From Salinilacustrithrix flava (GTDB lineage Bacteria > Actinomycetota > Acidimicrobiia > Acidimicrobiales > Salinilacustritrichaceae): a stretch of DNA of 64,000 nucleotides. The notes under the pieces are model-generated. The model saw nothing but the letters and a program-made list of their open reading frames with translations. It searched no databases and was not told the DNA's origin. The DNA lies in contig JAMYFF010000010.1 of NCBI GenBank assembly GCA_024128875.1, forward strand, positions 62,001-126,000, given 5' to 3'. Shown here one piece after another: positions 24,791 through 31,025 of this stretch. Within the stretch, counting starts at the first letter, position 1. Each line of letters starts with the position of its first letter. A program made the translations under genes and the position numbers.

Positions 24791-24834
24791 ACCTGACCAC
24801 CTCGGTCAGGTATTGCACGACGGCAGTGTGTCAA
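24791..24834 (-). promoter_or_regulatory. Promoter and inverted-repeat operator of the sulfur operon
   Basis: Reading toward sir, a consensus TTGACA -35 (24834-24829) is followed about 16 nt later by TGCAATACCT as a -10 region. An inverted repeat ACCTGACC-N5-GGTCAGGT (24791-24798 with 24804-24811) overlaps the -10 and start region. Such a site suits a repressor; an Rrf2-type (CymR-like) regulator is plausible but is inference. Confidence 0.6.
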
Positions 24835-24916
24835 ACCCGACCGACCAGATCAACATTCCCGATTGTCCGGTGGAATCCGCGCAGATGTCTGCTGGGTGCC
24901 CCTCCGCCGGCGACAC

Positions 24917-26257
24917 CTACCCCCGGAGCAGCTCGGCGACCCGGAACGCCAGGTCGATCGACTGCCGACCGTTCAGGCGCGGATCGCACATCGTCTCGTA
25001 CCGGTTGCCGAGGTCGGCATCGCCGATCTCCTCGGCACCGCCGAGGCACTCGGTGACGTCGTCACCGGTGAGCTCGACGTGGATGCCGCCCGGCCAGGTG
25101 CCGGCGTCGCGGTGGGCGGCGAAGAAGCCGGCCACCTCCCGCACGACGTCTTCGAAGTGGCGGGTCTTGCGCCCGGACTCCGAGGTGAAGGTGTTGCCGT
25201 GCATGGGGTCGCAGGCCCACACGACGGGGTGCTCGCCGTCGCGGGTGGCCTCGAGCAGCGGCGGGAGCAGCTCGGCGATGTTGTCGGCACCCATGCGGGA
25301 GATGAGGGTGAGCCGGCCGGGGATGCGGTCCGGGTTCAACGCCTCGCACAGCCCGCGGACGTCGTCGGCGGTGGCGGTCGGGCCCACCTTGCAGCCGATG
25401 GGGTTGCGGACGCCGGCGAGGAACTCCACGTGGGCGCCGTCGAGCTGGCGGGTGCGCTCGCCGATCCAGAGCATGTGGGCCGAGCAGTCGTACCAGTCGT
25501 CGGTCAGCGAGTCCCGTCGGGTGAGGGCCTCCTCGTAGCCGAGGAGCAGCGCCTCGTGGCTGGTGAAGAAGTCGACCTCGTGGAGGTACGGGGTCTCCAC
25601 GGTGTCGATGCCGCAGGCCTTCATGAAGCGCAGCGTGCGGTCGATGTCGTGGGCGAGGGCCTCGTAGCGCTCGCCCTCGCGGGACGACGCGACGAACTCC
25701 TGGTTCCACTGGTGGACCTGGCCGAGGTCGGCGAAGCCGCCCTTGGTGAAGGCCCGCAGCAGGTTCAGCGTGGAGCTGGACTGGTGGTAGGCCTGCAGGA
25801 GCCGGCCCGGGTCGGCCTGGCGGGAGGCCGAGGTGAAGCCGACGTCGTTCACGATGTGGCCGCGGAAGGATGGCAGCTCGGTGCCGTCGACGGTCTCGGT
25901 GGCGCTGGAGCGGGGCTTGGCGAACTGGCCGGCGATGCGCCCCACCTTCACCGTGGGCACCCCCGAGGAGTACGTGAGCACGACGGCCATCTGCAGGATG
26001 ACCTTGAGCTTGTCCCGGATCGCGTCGGCGGAGAACGAGTCGAAGGACTCGGCGCAGTCGCCGGCCTGGAGCAGGAACGCCTCGCCGGCGGCCACCTGGG
26101 CGAGCTGGGCGGTGAGGTCGCGGACCTCGCCGGCGAACACCAGCGGGGGATAGCTGCCGAGCTCCTTGAGCACGGCCTCGAGCGCGCCCTCGTCGGGCCA
26201 CTCGGGCTGCTGCGCGGCGGGCTTGGTCCGCCAGGAGGTCGGGGTCCACTGGGTCAC
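24917..26257 (-). CDS. aroG: 3-deoxy-7-phosphoheptulonate (DAHP) synthase, class II
   Basis: First step of the shikimate pathway: condensation of phosphoenolpyruvate with erythrose 4-phosphate. The 446 residues are of plant/mycobacterial class II type: FLLQAGDCAESF (metal cysteine region, about 62), GRIAGQFAKPRS, AYHQSSSTLNLLRAF, KVGPTA and WACDPMHGNTF are all family blocks. The start is a GTG at 26257 (MTQWTPTSWR), matching the usual class II opening. It has no chorismate mutase domain. It lies on the same strand as sir but ends 83 bases before the sir promoter, so it is probably a separate unit. Confidence 0.96.
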   Translation of the reverse strand: MTQWTPTSWRTKPAAQQPEWPDEGALEAVLKELGSYPPLVFAGEVRDLTAQLAQVAAGEAFLLQAGDCAESFDSFSADAIRDKLKVILQMAVVLTYSSGVPTVKVGRIAGQFAKPRSSATETVDGTELPSFRGHIVNDVGFTSASRQADPGRLLQAYHQSSSTLNLLRAFTKGGFADLGQVHQWNQEFVASSREGERYEALAHDIDRTLRFMKACGIDTVETPYLHEVDFFTSHEALLLGYEEALTRRDSLTDDWYDCSAHMLWIGERTRQLDGAHVEFLAGVRNPIGCKVGPTATADDVRGLCEALNPDRIPGRLTLISRMGADNIAELLPPLLEATRDGEHPVVWACDPMHGNTFTSESGRKTRHFEDVVREVAGFFAAHRDAGTWPGGIHVELTGDDVTECLGGAEEIGDADLGNRYETMCDPRLNGRQSIDLAFRVAELLRG

Positions 26258-26290
26258 GTCGGCAAGCCTCGCACGTCCTCACGGGTGGGC

Positions 26291-26326
26291 AAAAAGCAGA
26301 TCGGACCGCCGGGGGAAGCGGTCCGA
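26291..26326 (-). terminator. Canonical Rho-independent terminator of the sigma factor gene
   Basis: TCGGACCGC (26301-26309) pairs with GCGGTCCGA (26318-26326) around an 8-nt loop. On the minus strand the stem is followed by TCTGCTTTTT, giving a U-tract. This is the only hairpin-plus-U-tract terminator I found in the window. It lies 112 bases after the sigma stop and before the DAHP synthase start. Confidence 0.75.
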
Positions 26327-26437
26327 ACGCTGCAGATCGCGCAACCCGGCGGGGGGGAGGTGCCGGGGAGGCGTCTGTCTGTGGTGGTGGGTGGATCGTT
26401 CGCCGTGGTGGCGAGGGTGCCCTGCCGAAGCGGGGCG

Positions 26438-27271
26438 TCAGGCTGCGCCGCGGGTGCCGGCTTCTTCTCGGACGGTGCCCACGGCCCGCTTCACCAGGCG
26501 GCGGGCGGCCTCGGCCGTGACGCCGAGCTCCTCGCCGACCTCGCGGTAGCTGCGGGTGCGACCGTCGTTGAGGCCGAAGCGCTGCTCGACGGCGTAGCGG
26601 GCCCGGGGCTCGAGGACGTCGAGCAGGCCGGTGACGAACTCGTCCTCGGCGGCCTTGAGGGTGAGGGTCTCGGGGCCGGGCTTGTTGTCGGCCAGGAGGT
26701 CGACCAGCTCGGAGCCGTCGGACTCGTCGCCGACGGTGCGGTCGAGCGACGTCGGCGTGGTGAGGCGGTGCAGGCGGGAGTGCTCGTCGTCGAGCTCGGT
26801 GCCCTCGCCGGACGCGTGCCGGAGGGCGGCCCGCAGGCTGGCCGAGCGGTCGCCGGGCAGGCGCACGAGGCTGGCCTTCTGGTCGAGGGCCCGGCCGATG
26901 GCCTGGCGGATCCAGAAGGTGGCGTAGGTCGAGAACTTGAAGCCCTTGCGCCAGTCGAACTTGTCGACGGCGTGCTCCAGGCCCAGGTTGCCCTCCTGGA
27001 TGAGGTCCAGGAGCTCCATCGAGGGGGGCAGCGGGTAGCGCCGCGCGATCGAGACGACGAGGCGCAGGTTGGCCCGGATGAAGCGGTCCTTGGCGGCCGC
27101 CGCGTCGGCGATCGCCCGGCGCTCCTCGCGGGTCTTCTTCTCACCCGCATCCAGGCGTTCCTGGGCCTCTCGGCCCTTCTCGATGACCTGGGAGAGCTCG
27201 CGCTCCTCCTCGGCGGTGAGGAGGGGCACCATCCCGATCTCGTTCAGATACTGTCCAACAGAGTCGCTCAT
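26438..27271 (-). CDS. Sigma-70 family RNA polymerase sigma factor, group 2-like
   Basis: A 277-residue sigma factor close to primary sigma factors. Region 1.2 (VGQYLNEIGMVPLLTAEEE) starts right after the initiator. Region 2 is strongly conserved (FIRANLRLVVSIARRY, DLIQEGNLGLEHAVDKFDW, KGFKFSTYATFWIRQAI), so it should recognise ordinary -10 boxes. Region 3 is shortened and acidic. Region 4 is LEPRARYAVEQRFGLN then YREVGEELGVTAEAARR. It lacks the long N-terminal extension of SigA/HrdB, so it is probably an alternative, group 2 factor. The ATG at 27271 is chosen because upstream codons lack homology. It is followed by a canonical terminator. Confidence 0.9.
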   Translation of the reverse strand: MSDSVGQYLNEIGMVPLLTAEEERELSQVIEKGREAQERLDAGEKKTREERRAIADAAAAKDRFIRANLRLVVSIARRYPLPPSMELLDLIQEGNLGLEHAVDKFDWRKGFKFSTYATFWIRQAIGRALDQKASLVRLPGDRSASLRAALRHASGEGTELDDEHSRLHRLTTPTSLDRTVGDESDGSELVDLLADNKPGPETLTLKAAEDEFVTGLLDVLEPRARYAVEQRFGLNDGRTRSYREVGEELGVTAEAARRLVKRAVGTVREEAGTRGAA

Positions 27272-27480
27272 GACACTCGTTCCAACGGCGTTTGCGGGTG
27301 GAGGATTCCGACCGGGCTCGTGACTCCAGTCACAGGGGTCCGAGGGGGATCGAACCCACGTCCGTACATCGGTACCCAACTGGGGTGACAGCGAGAACAT
27401 TCCGGCGGGGGCGCCAGGTGGGGCGGTCAGGGGGGGAACCGACCAGTGTGGCCGCTGACGGTCCGCTCGCCCCGGTCGAA
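27272..27480. other. Divergent intergenic region between the sigma gene and nadD
   Basis: About 210 bases with no gene I can support. It holds a short palindrome GTGACTCCAGTCAC at 27320-27333 and, on the minus strand near 27350, a GGGTTCGATCCC string that resembles a tRNA T-arm but has no matching acceptor or D-arm. Promoter elements of the sigma gene should be here, but none is clear. Confidence 0.4.
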
Positions 27481-27486
27481 TATCGT
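27481..27486 (+). promoter_or_regulatory. -10 box TATCGT of nadD operon
   Basis: TATCGT ends exactly 6 nt before the ATG at 27493, predicting a leaderless message. No ribosome binding site precedes the ATG. Confidence 0.55.
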
Positions 27487-27492
27487 CGCCGG

Positions 27493-28086
27493 ATGGCAGC
27501 GGCGCGGATCGGGGTGTTCGGGGGGACCTTCGACCCGCCCCACGTCGGCCATCTGGTCACGGCGGTCAACGTGCGCCACGACCTGCACCTCGACCGGCTG
27601 CTCCTGGTCGTCGCCAACGAGCCGTGGCAGAAGCTGGGGAGCCGGCCGATCACGCCGGCGGCGGACCGGCTCGCCATGGTCGAGGCCGCCGTGGCCGGGG
27701 TCGCCGGGCTGGAGGCGTGCGCTCTCGAGATCGAGCGCGGCGGCCACAGCTACACGGCGGACACGCTGGCCGAGCTCGCCGCTGCGAACCCGGGCGCCGA
27801 GCTGTTCCTCGTGCTCGGCGCCGATGCCGCCACCGGGTTGCCCACGTGGGAGCGGGTCGACGAGGTCCGCGCCTGCGCCTCGCTCGTGATCGTGGACCGC
27901 CCCGGCGAGCCCCCGCCGGTCGTGCCCGACGGTTGGGACTGGACCCACGTGGAGGTCCCCCGACTCGAGGTGTCCTCGACCGACCTGCGGGACCGCGTGG
28001 CTGATGGCCGCCCCCTCGACTACCTGCTGCCACGCGACGTGGTGGCCTGCGTGCGCGAGCGCCAGCTCTATCGTGGGTCCACGTGA
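27493..28086 (+). CDS. nadD: Nicotinate-nucleotide adenylyltransferase
   Basis: Makes nicotinic acid adenine dinucleotide from NaMN and ATP in NAD synthesis. The 197 residues carry the nucleotidyltransferase motif GVFGGTFDPPHVGHLV (HxGH) at the N-terminus, RLAMVEAAVAG, SYTADTLAELAA, FLVLGADAATGLPTW and the closing ISSTD-type motif VSSTDLRDRVADGRPLDYLLP. All are canonical. It starts at an ATG with a -10 box 6 nt upstream. The stop overlaps the GTG of the next gene (GTGA), and rsfS follows, giving the usual actinobacterial nadD-LytR-rsfS operon. Confidence 0.96.
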   Translation: MAAARIGVFGGTFDPPHVGHLVTAVNVRHDLHLDRLLLVVANEPWQKLGSRPITPAADRLAMVEAAVAGVAGLEACALEIERGGHSYTADTLAELAAANPGAELFLVLGADAATGLPTWERVDEVRACASLVIVDRPGEPPPVVPDGWDWTHVEVPRLEVSSTDLRDRVADGRPLDYLLPRDVVACVRERQLYRGST

Positions 28087-29420
28087 CGGGCGAGGCGGGC
28101 GAGGGCGACCCGGGGATCGATGACGACGAGCGGGAGGCACGCCTGCAGGCGCTGCTGTCGGTCCGCGTCGCGGCACGCCAGGACGAGCTCGGGCCGGGAC
28201 CGCTCGAGGGGCGCCGTCGTCGCACCACCACCTCGGATGACGACGACCGCGAGGACCACCCCGACGACCGTGCGGGAGCGGGCCGTCGCATCGGCCTCAC
28301 CACCGTGCTCGCCACCCTGGTCCTGCTCGGCCTGTTCGCCACCGGTGCCGGCCTGATCTACGCCGGCACCCGCATCATCCGCTCCAGCACCGAGGGCGAG
28401 GTCGTCGCCGAGCAGACCGACCCGGCCGCTCCCGGCTACGAGGCGATCGTGAGCCCGACGCCGACGATGCTCGTCGTGCACGACGTGGACGGCGAGGTGC
28501 AGGCGCTCACGGTGCTGACCCTGCCCGATCCGGGTTCGGGCGGCGGCGGCGTCGTCCTGGTGCCGACGCGCACGGTCGCGGACATGCCCCTCTTCGGGTA
28601 CGCCCCGATCGAGGCGGCCTACGACCTGGGCACGGCCGAGGTGCAGGCCGAGATCGTCGGTGACCTGCTCACGGTCGGGATCGACGAGGTGGTCGTCGTC
28701 GACGCCGACCGGTGGGCCGGTCTCGTGGCGCCGGTGGCACCCCTCACCATCGACAACCCCGAGGCCATCGAGGTCGACGGCGAGCTGCGCTTCCCCGACG
28801 GTGAGATCGAGCTGGACGCCGAGGACGTCGGCGCCTACCTGGCCGCCCGTGCGCCCGGGGAGTCCGACCCGGCTCGGCTCTTCCGCCACGAGACCTTCTG
28901 GCGGGCCTGGCTCGCCGCGGTGGCCGAGGCGGGCACGCCCGATGCGGTCCCCGGTGAGCTGGAGGGCGGCCTCGGGCGCTTCGTGCGCGAGCTGGCTGCA
29001 GGGCAGACGGTCGTGGAGACGCTGCCGGTGGAGCCGACCACGGTCGAGGGCTTCGACGACGAGCCGACGTTCGTCGCCGAGCAGGACGACGTCGCCGCGC
29101 TGGTCGCCGAGCTCGTGCCCTTCCCACGCAGCCCGCGGCCCGGCGTGCGCGAGCGGGTCCGGGTGCTCAACGGCACGGAGGACCTCGACGAGGCCCGGGC
29201 GGTGGCGCCGGCCCTGCCGCCGGTCGGCGTGGAGGTGGTCATCGTCGGCAACGCGCTCGACCTCGACCAGGTGACGACCACCATCGCCTACGTCAACCCG
29301 TCCCACGAGGCGGCGGCGGAGGACATCCGAGATCTCCTCGGCGTCGGCGAGGTGCTGGTGGACCCCCGGCCGAGTGATGTGGTCGACATCACGGTTACCC
29401 TTGGTGCCGACCATGACTGA
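28083..29420 (+). CDS. Membrane-anchored LytR_C-domain protein
   Basis: 445 residues with a cytoplasmic acidic/arginine-rich N-terminus (about 1-65), one membrane helix (about 68-93, GLTTVLATLVLLGLFATGAGLIY) and a long extracytoplasmic part. The middle (about 115-300) resembles a LytR-CpsA-Psr domain in layout but lacks an obvious set of catalytic arginines. The last 90 residues (RERVRVLNGTEDLDEARAVA, then VVIVGNALDLDQVTTTIAYV) match the LytR_C domain. It may be a degenerate wall-polymer ligase or a wall-binding regulator. It overlaps nadD by 4 bases and rsfS by 8, so all three are coupled. Confidence 0.78.
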   Translation: MTGEAGEGDPGIDDDEREARLQALLSVRVAARQDELGPGPLEGRRRRTTTSDDDDREDHPDDRAGAGRRIGLTTVLATLVLLGLFATGAGLIYAGTRIIRSSTEGEVVAEQTDPAAPGYEAIVSPTPTMLVVHDVDGEVQALTVLTLPDPGSGGGGVVLVPTRTVADMPLFGYAPIEAAYDLGTAEVQAEIVGDLLTVGIDEVVVVDADRWAGLVAPVAPLTIDNPEAIEVDGELRFPDGEIELDAEDVGAYLAARAPGESDPARLFRHETFWRAWLAAVAEAGTPDAVPGELEGGLGRFVRELAAGQTVVETLPVEPTTVEGFDDEPTFVAEQDDVAALVAELVPFPRSPRPGVRERVRVLNGTEDLDEARAVAPALPPVGVEVVIVGNALDLDQVTTTIAYVNPSHEAAAEDIRDLLGVGEVLVDPRPSDVVDITVTLGADHD

Positions 29421-29859
29421 TGCCGAGCAGACCACCCCGCCCGCCCCCACCTCGCCCGACCCGATCGACGATCTGCTCGACCCGACCTTCCCGGTCGCGG
29501 CAGCTCGGGCCGCGTTCGCCAAGGGTGCCACCGACATCCTCGTGCTCCAGGTGGGCGACGTGCTGGCCATCACCGACTACTTCGTGATCGCCTCGGCGTC
29601 CAACCCCCGCCTCGTGCGCACCATCGTGCAGGAGTGCGAGGAAGCCGTGGCCGAGGCCGGCGGGCCCAACGCCATCCGGGTCGAGGGCCTGGCCGAGTCC
29701 GAGTGGGTCCTGGCCGACCACGGCACCTTCGTGGTCCACGTCTTCCACGAGGACGCCCGCCAGTACTACGAGCTCGAGCGGCTCTGGTCCGACGTGCCCC
29801 AGGTCGCCTGGGAGGATCCGGACCTCCCGGTCGCCGCGGCCTCCGCCGGCACCCGGTAG
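29413..29859 (+). CDS. rsfS: Ribosomal silencing factor RsfS
   Basis: Binds L14 on the 50S subunit and blocks subunit joining when nutrients are scarce. The 148 residues contain the DUF143 core: ILVLQVGDVLAITDYFVIASASNPR (read in parts), VEGLAESEWVLADHGTFVVHVFHEDARQYYELERLW. Trp, His and acidic residues of the L14-binding face are conserved. The ATG at 29413 overlaps the upstream stop (ATGACTGA) and gives a normal length; an upstream in-frame ATG at 29374 is less likely. The N-terminal 30 residues are Pro/Asp-rich. The convergent hydrolase gene ends 3 bases later, with no terminator between. Confidence 0.95.
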   Translation: MTDAEQTTPPAPTSPDPIDDLLDPTFPVAAARAAFAKGATDILVLQVGDVLAITDYFVIASASNPRLVRTIVQECEEAVAEAGGPNAIRVEGLAESEWVLADHGTFVVHVFHEDARQYYELERLWSDVPQVAWEDPDLPVAAASAGTR

Positions 29860-29862
29860 GGA

Positions 29863-30747
29863 TCAGCCCTCGAGGGCTGCCTCCCCCAGGAGGTCGCTCC
29901 AGCGGCGGATGGCCAGCTCGTGGCCGACACCGTCGTGCCGGTCCGCTTCGACGCCGAGCCGACGACCGATCCAGGCGGACATCGCCGGGGGCGTGACCGC
30001 GTCGAGGGTGCCGACGTGGACGGTGACGGGGGCGGTGATGCGGTCGAGGAGCACGCCGAGCGGGGTGGCCTGGGCCGCGATGTCGCGCTCGACTCCGGTG
30101 ATCCCCGCGGCGACGCAGGCGCGCACCGCCAGGGCCAGCTGGTCGTCTGCGCCGGGGATGTCGGCGAGGGCGGCGATCGATGCGGCCATCATCTCCCGGG
30201 CCGTGGCGTCGTCGATCTCGGCCGGCACCAGCCACGGCGCGAGCTCGGCGCCGACCTCGTCGGGGTCCATGCCCCGGTGCGCGTCGGCGAACAGCCGACG
30301 GGCGTCGTCGCTGCCGTCGAGCACCGCCGGGTCGTCGTAGGCGTCGGCGGGGACCAGCGGCGCGGCCAGGACCACCCGCCGGCACCGGTCGGGGTGGGCG
30401 CCGGCGAAGGCGAGGGCGTGGATGGCGCCGGTTGACCAGGACAGCACCGCCGCCTGCTCGATGCCCAGGTGGTCGAGCACCGCGACCAGGTCGTCGGCCA
30501 CGGAGCTCGGCGTCGCGGCCGGATCGATGTCGGAGTGCCCGATGCCGGGCCGGTCGGCGGCGAGGAGCCGCACCCCGGCGGCCGCGGCGATGGCGTCGTC
30601 GGGGTGCCGGGCGAGCCGGGAGTCGGGGGACCCGTGGCAGTAGAGCACCGGCGTGCCGCCGGGGTCGCCCCGGTCGTCGAGGGCGACGCGCCGACCGCCG
30701 GCGAGCTCGACCAGCCGGTCCGGGAGGGGGATCGCAGGATCAGCCAT
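29863..30747 (-). CDS. Alpha/beta hydrolase
   Basis: A 294-residue alpha/beta hydrolase of unknown substrate. Motifs are VLYCHGSPDSRLARHPDD (oxyanion hole, about 36), a nucleophile elbow VLSWSTGAIHALA (S-x-S-x-G, with Ser in place of the first Gly), an acidic residue in HVGTLDAVTPPAM, and the catalytic His in VGHELAIRRW near the C-terminus. The HGSPDSR opening is typical of a lipase/esterase-like actinobacterial subgroup. The ATG at 30747 is taken; a GTG at 30756 would add three residues. It is downstream of tRNA-Ala on the same strand, with a stacked hairpin between them. Confidence 0.82.
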   Translation of the reverse strand: MADPAIPLPDRLVELAGGRRVALDDRGDPGGTPVLYCHGSPDSRLARHPDDAIAAAAGVRLLAADRPGIGHSDIDPAATPSSVADDLVAVLDHLGIEQAAVLSWSTGAIHALAFAGAHPDRCRRVVLAAPLVPADAYDDPAVLDGSDDARRLFADAHRGMDPDEVGAELAPWLVPAEIDDATAREMMAASIAALADIPGADDQLALAVRACVAAGITGVERDIAAQATPLGVLLDRITAPVTVHVGTLDAVTPPAMSAWIGRRLGVEADRHDGVGHELAIRRWSDLLGEAALEG

Positions 30748-30793
30748 GAGGTGCACGACCGGGGGCTCGCCAGCGGATGGGGAGCATCGGCGA

Positions 30794-30827
30794 CGAACCC
30801 GAGGCCGCCCAGCGGCCGGAGGGTTCG
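30794..30827. repeat. Stacked inverted repeat next to tRNA-Ala (family B)
   Basis: CGAACCC (30794-30800) pairs with GGGTTCG (30821-30827), and GGCCGC (30803-30808) with GCGGCC (30812-30817). It repeats the design and stem sequence of 5273-5307. It starts 3 bases after the tRNA 3' end on the minus strand, where a tRNA terminator is expected. Confidence 0.75.
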
Positions 30828-30829
30828 CG

Positions 30830-30902
30830 TGGAGCTAAGGGGAATCGAACCCCTGACCTCTTCCATGCCATGGAAGCGCTCTACCAACTGAGCTATAGCC
30901 CC
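30830..30902 (-). tRNA. tRNA-Ala (GGC anticodon)
   Basis: A complete cloverleaf on the minus strand: acceptor GGGGCTA pairs with TAGCTCC (one G-U), D-arm AGCTCAGTTGGTAGAGC, anticodon arm CTTCC-ATGGCAT-GGAAG with anticodon GGC reading alanine GCC codons, and T-arm AGGGG-TTCGATT-CCCCT. The discriminator is A; CCA is not encoded. A TACGCT box about 30 bases upstream (minus strand, near 30930) may be its -10. Confidence 0.97.
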
Positions 30903-31011
30903 GTAGGGTCCGCATCGCGGAGCGGCCAGCGTACATCGCGCCGCGGTGGTGCACGGAAATCGGCGCCGTCGCGGCCCGGGAACCGGAATCGGACCCCGGA
31001 GGGACCCTCGG

Positions 31012-31017
31012 TACGAT
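31012..31017 (+). promoter_or_regulatory. -10 box TACGAT of leuS
   Basis: TACGAT ends 8 nt before the ATG at 31026, predicting a start site within one or two bases of the initiation codon. No T-box leader is seen. Confidence 0.5.
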
Positions 31018-31025
31018 GCCCGGCC

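Noticed and set aside
22128..27388. Long plus-strand open frames across cysH, sir, DAHP synthase and the sigma gene
   Set aside because: They are antisense to genes with complete family motifs and have no recognisable domains.
27340..27400. Minus-strand string resembling a tRNA or tmRNA T-arm (GGGTTCGATCCC)
   Set aside because: The T-stem does not pair fully, no matching 5' acceptor or D-arm is found, and a tmRNA 5' end would have to lie inside nadD, where no complement of the acceptor occurs.
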